Assembly: GCA_044371425.1 (NCBI GenBank)
Contig: JBILTR010000020.1
Span: 36,750 to 100,749 of the forward strand
DNA from: JBEISR01 sp044371425
Lineage (GTDB): Bacteria > Planctomycetota > Planctomycetia > Pirellulales > Pirellulaceae
Direction: 5' to 3'
Length of the DNA stretch: 64,000 nt
Part shown: piece after piece, positions 16,532-26,502 of the stretch
Layout: the number at the start of each line of letters is the position of its first letter
How positions within the stretch are numbered: the stretch's first letter is position 1
Program-made: the position numbers and the translations under genes
The notes under the pieces: model-generated
The model's database searches: none
What the model saw: only the letters and a program-made list of their open reading frames with translations
Told to the model about the DNA's origin: nothing

Positions 16532-19399
16532 TCAATCGATATAGATGAATTCGTTGCTATTGCAGATCATCAGGCAGTACTGCTGCAGCGCCTGAGCTGC
16601 CGTCAGGCGGTGCTGTTCTCTGAGCGCTGCCATCAAGTCGATGCCGCGCTGGACTTCTTTGTCCGAAGCCGGTCTCAATAAAGCCAACTCCACGGCGCGC
16701 CGAACCTGCTGAGCCGGGTCCTCCCCCACTTCCTCGCTCACCCGTCCAGCCAGTCGCTCCGACTGCTCATTCAGGAAATCACCATTGAGCATCCCGAGGG
16801 CTTGACCTGGCTGGGTGGTGACAAACCGTGCCTCACAACTAGTATCCGGCTCGGGGAAATCAAAACTTGCCATCAGCGGCACCATCAGCGATCGCTTGAT
16901 GTGAATGTAAATGCTGCGCCTCGCCCGATCCTTCTCACTCGACTGCTCCCATCCCGCTCCTGGAACCGATTGACCTGCAAGCACCTCACGAGATATCTCC
17001 GGAAAAATGCTTGGACCATACATCGCAAGGTTCAGCTGCCCACTGGTGGCCAGCAGTCCGTCCCGGAGTTCTTCTGCACTCAAGCGTCTCCGGTTGAAGT
17101 GGCTGAAGTGGTCGTTCGCTGGATCGACTCGCCTTGCCTCCTCGCTGGCCAGGGAACTCTGCTGGTAGGTTTGCGACATCACCATCAACTTGTGCAGCGG
17201 CTTCAAACGCCACTGATGATCGATCAATTGCCCGGCAAGCCAGTCGAGCAATTGGGGATGGGTGGGAGGATCGCCAAGCTGCCCAAAATTGTTGGCCGAC
17301 CGTACGATGCCTCGTCCAAAATGATGCTGCCAAAGTCGGTTGACGATGACTCGACTGGTCAGCGGGTTGCCGGGAGAAGCAATCCACCGGGCTAGGGCCA
17401 AACGCCGACCGGAGGTCTGTCTTTGAGGATCGGGAACAATCTGGGGAATCTCGCCTCCCAGAATGGAGAGCACACCCGGTTCGACCTTTTCCCCCTTCGC
17501 TTGCGGCAGTCCGCGAGTCAATATGAACGTCTCAGGAGGATTGGTCCCCGACTCGCTGACACATAGCCCATACTCTTCCCAGGGCCTCTGCCGCTTCGCC
17601 TCCTCGAGCTCCCTTCGAACCTGCTTGTAGCGTGCGACGACCTGGGGGTCGAGCATCCCTGGATCGTCCGATTGCAGCAGTTGATTCAGGTCGACATTCT
17701 TGGCCTTGTCCTCGACCGACAAGCTGCGACGTTTGAATCCAGGCCCGGACCAACTGAGCTGCAGACCTTTGCCAAATCGTCCCTGGAAGTAATCGACGCG
17801 CAGCGGATGTCGCCCTGCCTTCATCGTCGCCGAAGTGCGTTGGGGTCGTCCCACGCCATGGATGCCGTCGTACTCGATCAGCGTCTTGCCATCCAATGAC
17901 AACCTCGATCCATCGTCGGAATCGAGTGCGAAGATATACTCGCCATCCTCTGGAACGATCAACGTGCCGGTGAAAACGAAACCAAAATGGTCTTCCCGGG
18001 TCGCCAGACCGATATCCAGTTTCTTCGCCGGAACCGGTCCAACTGTTTCCGCCTTCAACTGATCAAAATCCGGAAGCTTCTCGAAGGTGTCCCGATAGAA
18101 ACGAAATTCCAGGTCATCCAGATCCTGCACATCGGCTTCCTGCGACGTGGCGGCAGTGAACTGGTCGCGTAGCGATTTCTCCAGCTGACTGACTTCAGAC
18201 TGCAGCGCATCGACTCGTTGGCGGATCTCCTTTTCCCGTTGCTGGAAAAGCTCCCGATCGGCCTTGCTAGCCACCAGCGGACGCTCGGTATAGGGGCCAT
18301 TGCCGTTGGGGGTGATGTTGCGGATGAAGGCAAGCAGCTTGTAGTAATCGGCTGCCGGGATCGGATCGATCTTATGGTCGTGGCAGCGACTGCAGTTGAC
18401 CGTCAGCCCCAGCATGCCCTGGCCGACGGTCGTCAGGATATCGTCCAAACCGTCGTACATCGCCAGTTCCCGATCCGCCGGCTCATCGTCCCAGATCCCA
18501 AGCCGATAAAAACCGGTGGCTACAAGGGAATCCCGAGTCGTCTCGGGGAGTTCATCTCCCGCCAACTGCTCCACCAAAAACTGATCGTACGGCTTATCTT
18601 CGTTGAAAGACCGAATCACGTAATCCCGGTATCGCCATGCATGGGGCTTTCTGCCATCGCGTTCAAAGCTGTTGGTCTCGGCATAACGCACCACATCCAG
18701 CCAATGCCGCGCCCATCGTTCCCCAAACCGCTCACTGGCCAGCAATCGATCGACCACCGATTCGTACGCTCGATCAAACCCCAGTTCCGCCACCTGCTGC
18801 TCAAACTCTACCGTCTGCTCCAGCGTCGGAGGCAGTCCGATGAGGTCCTGGTAGAGTCGCCTTAAAAGCTGCGGATTGGTCGCTCGGGGCGCTCGCTGCA
18901 AACCGGCATCCATCAGTTTCTGATCGATGAAGGCGTCGATCGGATGATCCGACTGGCTTTCCGGCCGTCGCGCAGGCACCTCGACTCGACCAACCGGCTC
19001 GAAAGCCCAATGCCGCTGCCAGACCGCCCCCTGTTCAATCCACTTGGCGATCGACTGCCGCTCCTGCTCCCCCAGCGGCTTTCCTTCCGGAGGCATCCTC
19101 GTTGCCTCGTCCTCCGATGCGATTCGCTCCAACAGATGGCTCTTCGACAGATCTCCCGCCACGATCGCGCGACTACCCGATTCCAACAAAGCGGTCGCCG
19201 ACGCAGGATCATCCAGTCGCAAACCCGCTTCGGCATGATCGGGACCATGGCAGGCGAAGCATCGTCGAGCCAGGATGGCTTGGACATTGCGAGCTAGCGT
19301 CAGGTCGGCAGCGTCTTGTGCTCGCAGCCAAGAAGAGACGAAGAGCGGAAAAATCACCAGCCCGAAGGTGGCAGCCCGAAGGGTCTTCCAGCAACGCAT
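16532..19399 (-). CDS. PSCyt1-DUF1549-PA14-DUF1553 cytochrome-type protein
   Basis: The protein is 955 residues. A signal peptide covers the first ~27 residues (AATFGLVIFPLFVSSWLRAQD). A cytochrome-like CFACH motif lies at 47-51 in the PSCyt1 domain. The DUF1549 (PSCyt2) domain covers roughly 115-330 and contains NCSRCHDHKIDPIPAADYY. A PA14-like domain (~455-565, FTGTLIVPEDGEYIFALDSDDGSRL) is inserted between DUF1549 and DUF1553. The DUF1553 (PSD1) C-terminal part has SRVIVNRLWQHHFGRGIV and FNRRRLSAEELRDGLLATSG. PA14 domains bind carbohydrates in several enzymes, so the pair may act on polysaccharides; this is inference. The downstream DUF1501 partner follows on the same strand. Confidence 0.92.
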   Translation of the reverse strand: MRCWKTLRAATFGLVIFPLFVSSWLRAQDAADLTLARNVQAILARRCFACHGPDHAEAGLRLDDPASATALLESGSRAIVAGDLSKSHLLERIASEDEATRMPPEGKPLGEQERQSIAKWIEQGAVWQRHWAFEPVGRVEVPARRPESQSDHPIDAFIDQKLMDAGLQRAPRATNPQLLRRLYQDLIGLPPTLEQTVEFEQQVAELGFDRAYESVVDRLLASERFGERWARHWLDVVRYAETNSFERDGRKPHAWRYRDYVIRSFNEDKPYDQFLVEQLAGDELPETTRDSLVATGFYRLGIWDDEPADRELAMYDGLDDILTTVGQGMLGLTVNCSRCHDHKIDPIPAADYYKLLAFIRNITPNGNGPYTERPLVASKADRELFQQREKEIRQRVDALQSEVSQLEKSLRDQFTAATSQEADVQDLDDLEFRFYRDTFEKLPDFDQLKAETVGPVPAKKLDIGLATREDHFGFVFTGTLIVPEDGEYIFALDSDDGSRLSLDGKTLIEYDGIHGVGRPQRTSATMKAGRHPLRVDYFQGRFGKGLQLSWSGPGFKRRSLSVEDKAKNVDLNQLLQSDDPGMLDPQVVARYKQVRRELEEAKRQRPWEEYGLCVSESGTNPPETFILTRGLPQAKGEKVEPGVLSILGGEIPQIVPDPQRQTSGRRLALARWIASPGNPLTSRVIVNRLWQHHFGRGIVRSANNFGQLGDPPTHPQLLDWLAGQLIDHQWRLKPLHKLMVMSQTYQQSSLASEEARRVDPANDHFSHFNRRRLSAEELRDGLLATSGQLNLAMYGPSIFPEISREVLAGQSVPGAGWEQSSEKDRARRSIYIHIKRSLMVPLMASFDFPEPDTSCEARFVTTQPGQALGMLNGDFLNEQSERLAGRVSEEVGEDPAQQVRRAVELALLRPASDKEVQRGIDLMAALREQHRLTAAQALQQYCLMICNSNEFIYID

Positions 19400-19614
19400 C
19401 ATGGATCGGCTACGGGGTGGGGGGGTGGGGAGTGGGTTCGCTGAAGCTTGCGGAGTGTCTGGAAGAATCAACAACCAAACGCCGCTCCTTTATTATCGCC
19501 ACTCCAGCACCTTCCGCCACTCCCTGAAAAAACTTCTCCCGCCATTTTGCTTCGCCCGCACCACCCATCCGGCTGGACACTTCCAGGCGTCCCAACCATC
19601 GCGTCCGGCCCGAC

Positions 19615-21822
19615 CTATCGCCCCAGGAGAGGAATTAGGTTGGATGCATCGTTGAGTATGACAAAGGCCATGAGGGCCAGCAGGCAAAGGACCCCCGCGA
19701 TCGTCAGTCGGGCTTGCCACTGTTCATCGACCGGTTTGCCACGGATCCACTCCGCCAGCAGGAACACCATATGGCCGCCGTCGAGCGCAGGGATCGGCAG
19801 AAAATTGAGCACCGCCAGATTGGCGCTCAACATGGTCAAAAACATCAGCAGCTTGCTGATTCCTTCGGCAGCCGCCGACGACGCTTGGTAGAAGATCATT
19901 CCGGGGCCGCCGACCGCTTTGCGAGAGACTTTGCCGGTGGTCAATAGCTTGAGAAAGTCGACGACCCCGAGCATCCGCTTCCAGGTTTCCTTGGCACCCA
20001 GACTGAGCGATTCGGACCACGATTGCGAGGTGTGCATTTTGCTGGCAGGTTCCAGATTGAGCCCTCGCGAGGTCCAATGCCATTTGGAATCCTCGGTGAC
20101 CTCCACCATCGCTTCCCGCACCGTCTGGTCGCGCAGGTAGTGCACTTTCACCGGTGTCCCCACCGGTACGATCTGCAGCAATTCATGCAGCCAGATCGGA
20201 CTGTACATGGCGTCGATCGCTCGAGGCTGGAACGACTCCTCGGTGAACCAATCCTTCATCGCCTCCCGCTGCTTGGCACTGGGCAGCAATTGGATCTGCT
20301 GAATCTGATCACCAGGAAACATGCCCCCCTTCATCGCACTCGATTCGGGGTCGACGCTGGAGACGAAGGGCTTGATGTCAAAGGTCATGCCGCTGCCAAG
20401 CAGTTCGTAGCCGACGGGATTCAGCTGCGGACCGATCTCCTGGACCTGGGCCATTTCCGGCACGCGCCAGCGAAAATCGACCTTCTGCCCCGATTCCCGC
20501 TCCAGCGTCAGCACCACCTCGGTCCCCTTGGCATCGAGGACCATCAGCGGCAGCCGGGTGGCGTCTTCAATCGGCTTGCCCTGGAAGGCAACCAGACGGT
20601 CCCCTTCCCGCACCCCGGCATCGTGAGCCAATCCTTGGTCGGCGACTGCTGACACCGAACCGACCTCGAATCCAATCCCCAGAGAACGAACCGATCTGGC
20701 AGGCAGCTGGATCGTCAGTTCCTTGGTGGGCGAATTCGCCTTTCGGGGATCCTCCGCTCGTTGCACCGTCAGTGTGACCGGTTGATGAATCTTGGCCTGG
20801 ATCGCCCGCATCAACTCGGTTTCCGTCGGCTGCCCCAATCGCTCATCGGCAGGCAAGAGCTGGCCATCGACCGCGATGATCCGATCGCCCGCCTGCAACG
20901 TCGACTCGTTCGACTCCCCTGCATTGGCCAGCCCGGGGGGATCGAGAAACGGCATTTTGCGATCGAGTTGGCTGAGGCTGACGGGCCTGACGCCGATCAT
21001 GCTCCGGAAGCGATCGGGGTCGTGGCGCTGCGTCCCGACCACCTGAAACGTTTCGATTTTTCCATCTCGGCGCACCACGACCGGGTAGGGAGTGTCTGGT
21101 TGCTTGAGCCCACTGACCATGACCTGCTCGGCAAGGTCCATGAACTGCAAATGCTCTTCCGGTTCCTTCATCGATCCGATCTGCAGGACTTGATCACCAG
21201 GCTGAATCCCCGCCTTCCAAGCGGGGTCCCCCGGCGTCGTTCCAGCGAGAATCAGCGGTTGGTAGGGGACACCGCTTCGGAAGGCATAGGCGGCCATCAA
21301 GACGCCGAACAACAAATTCATCAACACGCCCGCGCTGATGATCACCATCCTCGCGTAGACCGGCTTGGCTGGAAACGATCGGGGATCCAGAACGGGAGGG
21401 GTCAGCGGGTTTCGATCCTCATCGATTCGAATCCTCTCCGCCTCCTGCTCGGCCTTCCTAGGATCATCCTCCTGTCCCAGCATTTTCACGTAGCCGCCCA
21501 GCGGTATCGCGCCGATGCCGTACTCGGTCTCGCCCCATTGGAACTTCGCCAGAGAACCAGGGATCCGAATCGGCCCCAGGCGGATCGGCACATCAAAGCC
21601 GACATAGAACTTCTCGCATTTGACACCAAAGAACTTGGCCGCCAGAAAGTGCCCCAGTTCGTGCACGAAGATGACAAACCCCAGCCCCAGCAGCACCTGG
21701 ACGATCGACCAAAGATTGCTCAGCAATCCTTGTACAAACGAAACAGGATCGCCCTGCGCCGCGAGGAGACCATCCCATGGAAATGTGATCAACGATCCGA
21801 TGAGCATTGCCTTTGTGTCCAA
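19615..21822 (-). CDS. rseP: RseP-type site-2 intramembrane metalloprotease with extra PDZ domains
   Basis: The 735-residue protein carries the zinc motif HELGH at 54-58 in the first membrane helix and the second active-site motif NFLPIPALDGGH near residue 690. Other membrane segments lie near 155-175 and at the C-terminus. Between them are at least two, probably three, PDZ-like domains, marked by GIQPGDQVLQIG, LQAGDRIIAVDG and GVREGDRLVAFQG. E. coli RseP has ~450 residues and two PDZ domains, so the periplasmic part here is expanded. RseP cuts anti-sigma factors and leftover signal peptides within the membrane. It follows dxr with a short overlap (33 bases if ATG 21822 is used, 18 if 21807), an arrangement common in bacteria. 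Confidence 0.92.
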   Translation of the reverse strand: MDTKAMLIGSLITFPWDGLLAAQGDPVSFVQGLLSNLWSIVQVLLGLGFVIFVHELGHFLAAKFFGVKCEKFYVGFDVPIRLGPIRIPGSLAKFQWGETEYGIGAIPLGGYVKMLGQEDDPRKAEQEAERIRIDEDRNPLTPPVLDPRSFPAKPVYARMVIISAGVLMNLLFGVLMAAYAFRSGVPYQPLILAGTTPGDPAWKAGIQPGDQVLQIGSMKEPEEHLQFMDLAEQVMVSGLKQPDTPYPVVVRRDGKIETFQVVGTQRHDPDRFRSMIGVRPVSLSQLDRKMPFLDPPGLANAGESNESTLQAGDRIIAVDGQLLPADERLGQPTETELMRAIQAKIHQPVTLTVQRAEDPRKANSPTKELTIQLPARSVRSLGIGFEVGSVSAVADQGLAHDAGVREGDRLVAFQGKPIEDATRLPLMVLDAKGTEVVLTLERESGQKVDFRWRVPEMAQVQEIGPQLNPVGYELLGSGMTFDIKPFVSSVDPESSAMKGGMFPGDQIQQIQLLPSAKQREAMKDWFTEESFQPRAIDAMYSPIWLHELLQIVPVGTPVKVHYLRDQTVREAMVEVTEDSKWHWTSRGLNLEPASKMHTSQSWSESLSLGAKETWKRMLGVVDFLKLLTTGKVSRKAVGGPGMIFYQASSAAAEGISKLLMFLTMLSANLAVLNFLPIPALDGGHMVFLLAEWIRGKPVDEQWQARLTIAGVLCLLALMAFVILNDASNLIPLLGR

Positions 21823-22976
21823 TCAAGTACCTCCTGCCTGGCCCAGCGATCCAGTCGGATCAACTCCTCCAGCGAAGGATTGGGGTCGTAATGGTGATGA
21901 TCGAGCGTCGTTCGGCACGCTTCGACAATTCTTGGAAAAGTGATCTTTCCGTTGAGGAACTGTTCTACGGCGACTTCGTTGGCTGCGTTCAGCACCACCC
22001 CTGTGGTGCCGCCGCGCCGAGCCACCTCGTAGCCAAGCTCCAGAGCAGGGTAGCGTTGAGGATCGAGCGGCCGCCAGTCGAGCGAGAGGGAGGTGGACCA
22101 GTCGAAAGCAGCGGCCGGGCAGGTGAAGCGATCGGGATAGGTCAGCGCCAGCTGGATGGGAAGTCGCATATCCGGAGGGCTCAACTGCGCGACCACCGAA
22201 CCGTCGACGAATTCGACCATCGAATGGATGATCGATTGGGGATGGATCACGACGGCGATGTTTTCGGGAGGGATCCCAAAAAGCCACCTTGCTTCGATCA
22301 CCTCCAGCGCCTTGTTCATCATGGTGGCCGAGTCGATTGTGATTTTTTTGCCCATTTGCCAGTTGGGATGTCGCAGCGCATCTTCGGCGGTTGCCTCGGC
22401 CAGCCGGTCGATCGGCCAGTCCCGCAGCGATCCTCCACTGGCAGTGAGGATCAGCCGCCGCACCTGCTCTTTGCCGCGCCCCGCGTGCAATGCCTGAAAT
22501 ATCGCGCTGTGCTCGCTGTCGATAGGGAGCAGCTCTCCACCCCGCGCCTCCACCGCTCGGGTCAGCAGCGGTCCCGCAACCACCAACGCCTCTTTGTTGG
22601 CCAGCGCTAGCCTCTTCCCCGACTCGGCCGCCACCAAACTGCTCATCAATCCCGCCATGCCGACGATCCCCGCCACAACGATGTCGACATCCGGATGGCT
22701 GGCCACATCCAGTATCGCCTCTTCCCCGACGCGCCGCCTTTCTCGCTGCGGCCCCTCCATCCAACCCCAGCGAGCTGCGGTGGCCGGATCGGTGGCGATG
22801 GCCAAGCAGGGGGCATGCTGTCGCTGCTGTTCGGAAAGCAGGTCCAGCTGCAGATGAGCGGAGATCGCATGCAGCTGCAATCGGTCCTTCAGACCGCTCA
22901 ATACATCCAGAGTCGCCCGGCCGATGCTTCCGGTCGATCCGAATACTGCCACCTGTTGCAGGTTGTTGGACGCCAT
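21789..22976 (-). CDS. dxr: 1-deoxy-D-xylulose 5-phosphate reductoisomerase
   Basis: Dxr converts DXP to 2-C-methyl-D-erythritol 4-phosphate with NADPH, the committed step of the MEP isoprenoid pathway. The 395-residue protein starts at MASNNLQQ. Landmarks are the NADPH loop GSTGSIGRATLDVL, ANKEALVVAGPLL, DSEHSAIFQAL (metal ligands), LTASGGSLRDW, and HPNWQMGKKITIDSATMMNKALEVIEA. The frame continues upstream to 23099, but the NADPH-binding loop must sit near the N-terminus, so 22976 is preferred. rseP follows with an overlap. ftsH is divergent, with 195 bases between the two starts for both promoters. Confidence 0.95.
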   Translation of the reverse strand: MASNNLQQVAVFGSTGSIGRATLDVLSGLKDRLQLHAISAHLQLDLLSEQQRQHAPCLAIATDPATAARWGWMEGPQRERRRVGEEAILDVASHPDVDIVVAGIVGMAGLMSSLVAAESGKRLALANKEALVVAGPLLTRAVEARGGELLPIDSEHSAIFQALHAGRGKEQVRRLILTASGGSLRDWPIDRLAEATAEDALRHPNWQMGKKITIDSATMMNKALEVIEARWLFGIPPENIAVVIHPQSIIHSMVEFVDGSVVAQLSPPDMRLPIQLALTYPDRFTCPAAAFDWSTSLSLDWRPLDPQRYPALELGYEVARRGGTTGVVLNAANEVAVEQFLNGKITFPRIVEACRTTLDHHHYDPNPSLEELIRLDRWARQEVLDWTQRQCSSDR

Positions 22977-23171
22977 CGATTCGCCGAGAGGGGGTGAAAC
23001 TGTACTGCTCAGCCTGCACTGGAGAAGCAGCAGAGGGGGTACCCCGAGCCGGCCAGTCCAACGCTTTCCGCTTGCCCGGCGGAGGTAGCCGAGCGACAAT
23101 AATCAGGATATCCGGTTTAGTTCGGCAACGTCAGCCCGAGCCGGTGTTTTTGGCTCTGGGAAAGCAGCAGG

Positions 23172-25286
23172 TTGGCCATGCCCGATCGCGGTGATGCGGA
23201 ACGACGGAACTCCGATGGAAAATCGAAGGGCAATTGGATCTGGTACCTTCTGCTAGGAGGCACGCTGGCCGCTCTGCTAGGCGCCATGGTGATCCAGGGC
23301 GCCACCTTCCGGCTTTCCTACCCGGACCTCATCGCACTCCTTCAAAACACGGAGTACTCCCAGCGCGGCGCCACCCAGATGGTCGAAGGCCGCAGCGGCA
23401 AAATCGTCCTCCCCTCCAGTGGCACCAGTGGCCGCCGTGAAGAACTCAGCCAGATTCGCAATGTCCGTGTCGACGACAAGTATGTCTACGGCAAGGCGAC
23501 CTATCGACTGCTCGATGCCAACGACAAAGTCATCCACCGCACCGAGACGATCGAATTCCGGACCCCCAAGGACGCTAGCGACAATACCGCATCCGAGCTG
23601 CGAGGGCTGCTCGATCAGTCCAAGGTCGCCTGGAATCATACCGAAGGTCCCGGCATCCTCTCGCAATACCTACCGCTCATCCTTCCCCTTCTGATCGTGC
23701 TGGGGGCGATGGCCTTCATGATGCGGCGACTGGGCGGTGTCGGCTCCCCAATGTCCTTCGGAAGGAGCCGAGGCAAACTGTATGCACAGGAAGAAATCGG
23801 CATCATGTTCCCGGATGTCGCGGGGATCGATGAAGCGGTCGAGGAAGTTCGAGAAATCGTCGATTTCCTGAGACATCCCGATAAATACCAACGCCTGGGG
23901 GGACGCATCCCCAAGGGAGTCCTACTAGTAGGCCCCCCGGGAACCGGCAAGACGCTTCTGGCCAAAGCAATTGCTGGCGAAGCGGGAGTCCCGTTTTTTT
24001 CGTTGTCGGGAAGCGACTTTGTGGAAATGTTCGTCGGCGTGGGTGCCGCCCGCGTGCGCGACATGTTCCAGCAAGCAACCGCGAAAGCCCCCTGCATCAT
24101 CTTCATCGACGAACTGGATGCTCTCGGGAAGAGCAGGGCGGGCAATATCGTCGGTTCCCACGATGAACGCGAACAGACGCTCAACGCCCTGCTGGTCGAA
24201 ATGGATGGGTTTGATGCCAACGCTGGAGTCATCGTCGTGGCGGCCACCAATCGCCCCGAGACGCTCGATCCTGCCCTCCTGCGGCCCGGACGGTTCGACC
24301 GCCACGTCCTGGTCGATCGCCCCGACATCCAAGGCCGCGAAGCGATCCTTCGCGTTCACGTCAAAAACGTGAAACTTGCTGCCGATGTCGATCTGAGAAA
24401 AATCTCTGCCATCACCTCCGGTTTCGTCGGTGCCGATCTAGCCAACTTGGTCAATGAAGCGGCCCTCCTGGCGGCTCGCAAAGGCAAGAATTCGGTCGGT
24501 CAGGAGGAATTCAACGATGGAGTGGAGCGGGTGACGGCTGGCCTTGAGAAGAAGAAACGAGTGATGAACGACGACGAAAAACGCCGCGTCGCTTACCACG
24601 AAGCCGGTCACGCCCTGGTCGCCTGTAGCATCCCACACACCGACCCCGTCCACAAAGTCTCCATCATCCCGCGCGGTATCGCCGCTCTGGGGTACACAAT
24701 GCAACGACCAGAAGAGGATCGCTACCTGATGACTCAGGCGGAACTCGAAGCCCAAATCCAGGTGCTTCTGGCCGGAACGCTTACTGAAGAGATCGTCTTT
24801 CGCGACATCAGCACCGGTGCGCAGAACGACCTGGAACGGGCCACCCATATCGCGCGGTCGATGGTCACCGATTATGGGATGAGCCGACTGGGGAGAATCA
24901 ACTATCGCGAAAGCAACCGCTCCCCCTTCCTGGCTGGCGGAGGTAGCGGCGGTGGTGGTGCCGCCCGAGATTACAGCGAACAAACGGCACAGGAAATCGA
25001 TCTCGAAGTCAAACGCATCATCGACGACTCAGTCCGAAAAACGATGCAAGTCCTGAGGGAACGTCGTGCTGCTCTCGAAGCAGTCACCCAGCGACTGATG
25101 GAAAAGGAGGTGATCGACAGCGATGACCTCCAGGAAATCATCGACCGCACCCTCCAGGGGCCTCGCGTCGCCCTCGGCACCCTCCCCGCCGCCTCTGGAA
25201 TCCAAAGTCCTGGAACTGGACTGAGCAGCCAAGCGGAGATCGGGTTGGCAGACGCCGAGGACAATCCGACGAGTGGGGCCATTTAG
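23172..25286 (+). CDS. ftsH: ATP-dependent zinc metalloprotease FtsH
   Basis: The 704-residue membrane-anchored AAA protease degrades misassembled membrane proteins and short-lived regulators. A first membrane helix lies at ~22-42 and a second near 160-180 (ILSQYLPLILPLLIVLGAMAFMM), with a periplasmic FtsH_ext domain between. Walker A is GPPGTGKT at 254-261, followed by Walker B (IIFIDELDALG), the SRH region (ATNRPETLDPALLRPGRFDRHV) and the zinc site HEAGH at 476-480. A Gly-rich loop (GGGSGGGGAARD, ~595) interrupts the peptidase domain in a way seen in some planctomycete FtsH. The start may be 23172 or 23178. It lies divergent from dxr and convergent with the aldo/keto reductase. Confidence 0.96.
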   Translation: MAMPDRGDAERRNSDGKSKGNWIWYLLLGGTLAALLGAMVIQGATFRLSYPDLIALLQNTEYSQRGATQMVEGRSGKIVLPSSGTSGRREELSQIRNVRVDDKYVYGKATYRLLDANDKVIHRTETIEFRTPKDASDNTASELRGLLDQSKVAWNHTEGPGILSQYLPLILPLLIVLGAMAFMMRRLGGVGSPMSFGRSRGKLYAQEEIGIMFPDVAGIDEAVEEVREIVDFLRHPDKYQRLGGRIPKGVLLVGPPGTGKTLLAKAIAGEAGVPFFSLSGSDFVEMFVGVGAARVRDMFQQATAKAPCIIFIDELDALGKSRAGNIVGSHDEREQTLNALLVEMDGFDANAGVIVVAATNRPETLDPALLRPGRFDRHVLVDRPDIQGREAILRVHVKNVKLAADVDLRKISAITSGFVGADLANLVNEAALLAARKGKNSVGQEEFNDGVERVTAGLEKKKRVMNDDEKRRVAYHEAGHALVACSIPHTDPVHKVSIIPRGIAALGYTMQRPEEDRYLMTQAELEAQIQVLLAGTLTEEIVFRDISTGAQNDLERATHIARSMVTDYGMSRLGRINYRESNRSPFLAGGGSGGGGAARDYSEQTAQEIDLEVKRIIDDSVRKTMQVLRERRAALEAVTQRLMEKEVIDSDDLQEIIDRTLQGPRVALGTLPAASGIQSPGTGLSSQAEIGLADAEDNPTSGAI

Positions 25287-25335
25287 CTCTTACGAACTGC
25301 CGATGACGAACCCACGGATGCGGAAACGATCCAGG

Positions 25336-25357
25336 GATAGGGGCGGTTGCCCCTATC
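25336..25357. terminator. Candidate hairpin between ftsH and the aldo/keto reductase gene
   Basis: A perfect 9-bp stem (25336-25344 with 25349-25357, loop GGTT) stands in the 81-base space between two convergent genes. It has no T-tract on either side, so it is either a weak or bidirectional terminator, or an mRNA 3'-end protector. Confidence 0.45.
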
Positions 25358-25367
25358 AGGAAACGGC

Positions 25368-26315
25368 TTAACCGACCGGTCCATTGTTTTCCGGAAGTCC
25401 TTCCTGGTGGCCGACGTTGTGTACGGGAGCCAGGATCTGCAGCACTTCCTCCAACAACTGCTTGTCGATCGGCAAACTGGCCCACTCGGCCCATTTACGA
25501 ACATTGTTCGGGTTGGCGCTTCCGGCAATCGTCGTCGAAATCAGCGGGTGCTGCAGGGAGTACTGCAAAGCCAACTGGGCGATATCGACGCCCCGCGATT
25601 GGCAATGAGCCGCCGCGGTGCGGGCCACCTGCTGTACCTCCACCGGATCTCGGAACCACACCGGCAGGGGTGCGTTGGTCAAAAGCCGGGCGCTAAACGG
25701 GCCAGCATTCATGATGCCGATCCCCTTGGCATGCAGCATGGGAATCGTTTCGTCGGCAAAGCGAGTATTTTGAAGCGTGTACTGGTTGTAGCTGAGCACG
25801 CAGTCGACCGATGTCTGGCGGCAGACTTCATGAAAAATCTTCTGCGGATACCCACTGATCCCAATGTAACGCACCTTGCCCGCCTCCACCTGCCGGCGGA
25901 GCGCTGGGATCGTCTCGTGTACGACCTGATCCAATGGGACAAATTCGATATCGTGGCAGAGGACGATATCCAGGTGCCCGCACCCTAGTCGATGCAGAGA
26001 GACATCGATGCTTTCAGCGACTCGCCTCGCGGAGAAATCAAAGTGCTGGACGTCGTAGCGCCCCAGCTTGGTGCACATCAGGTAGGAATCCCTGGGAACG
26101 CCACGCAAGGCGATCCCCAGCAACACCTCGCTCATGCCGCGACCATAAAACGGCGAGGTATCGATCAGATTCATCCCCAGCTCCAGAGCGACGCGGATGG
26201 AAGCGAAAACCTCTTCCAGCCCCACCGATCGAAACTCCGCCCCCAGCGAGGAGGCTCCAAAAGCAAGCACGGGAAGCTCTAGGTCGGTCCTGCCAAGGCG
26301 TCTTCGTTCCATCAC
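25368..26315 (-). CDS. Aldo/keto reductase, L-galactose/L-fucose dehydrogenase-like
   Basis: The 315-residue protein is an NAD(P)-dependent aldo/keto reductase of the TIM-barrel superfamily. The catalytic tetrad is visible as D52 and Y57 (NLIDTSPFYGRG), K83 (MCTKLGRYD) and H121 (IVLCHDIEF). The cofactor-binding C-terminal segment contains STTIAGSANPNNVRKW. The GRGMSEVLLGIALRG region and overall pattern are closest to L-galactose/L-fucose dehydrogenase-type members. The substrate is not certain. The gene stands alone, convergent with ftsH and divergent from epmA. Confidence 0.88.
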   Translation of the reverse strand: MMERRRLGRTDLELPVLAFGASSLGAEFRSVGLEEVFASIRVALELGMNLIDTSPFYGRGMSEVLLGIALRGVPRDSYLMCTKLGRYDVQHFDFSARRVAESIDVSLHRLGCGHLDIVLCHDIEFVPLDQVVHETIPALRRQVEAGKVRYIGISGYPQKIFHEVCRQTSVDCVLSYNQYTLQNTRFADETIPMLHAKGIGIMNAGPFSARLLTNAPLPVWFRDPVEVQQVARTAAAHCQSRGVDIAQLALQYSLQHPLISTTIAGSANPNNVRKWAEWASLPIDKQLLEEVLQILAPVHNVGHQEGLPENNGPVG

Positions 26316-26502
26316 CCACCCCTGGGTACGATCAAGAAAAAGGTCCAGGCCGCTCCGACAGCGCCCCGATGTCTCTGTGTATCATAGCCGCTCCGGTCCA
26401 AGACGCACCGGCCCAAGACGCACGTGCGCTGCGAGCCTTCTAGGCCGATCCCCACGCCAGCAGTCGACCGATCACTGACCGCTCTGGATTGGAACCACCA
26501 TC

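Noticed and set aside
20761..21891. 376-residue plus-strand open frame opposite rseP
   Set aside because: It is an antisense shadow of a gene with HELGH and PDZ motifs.
23036..23171. Additional small gene between dxr and ftsH
   Set aside because: No start with a ribosome-binding site and no protein-like composition; it is most likely the two divergent promoters.
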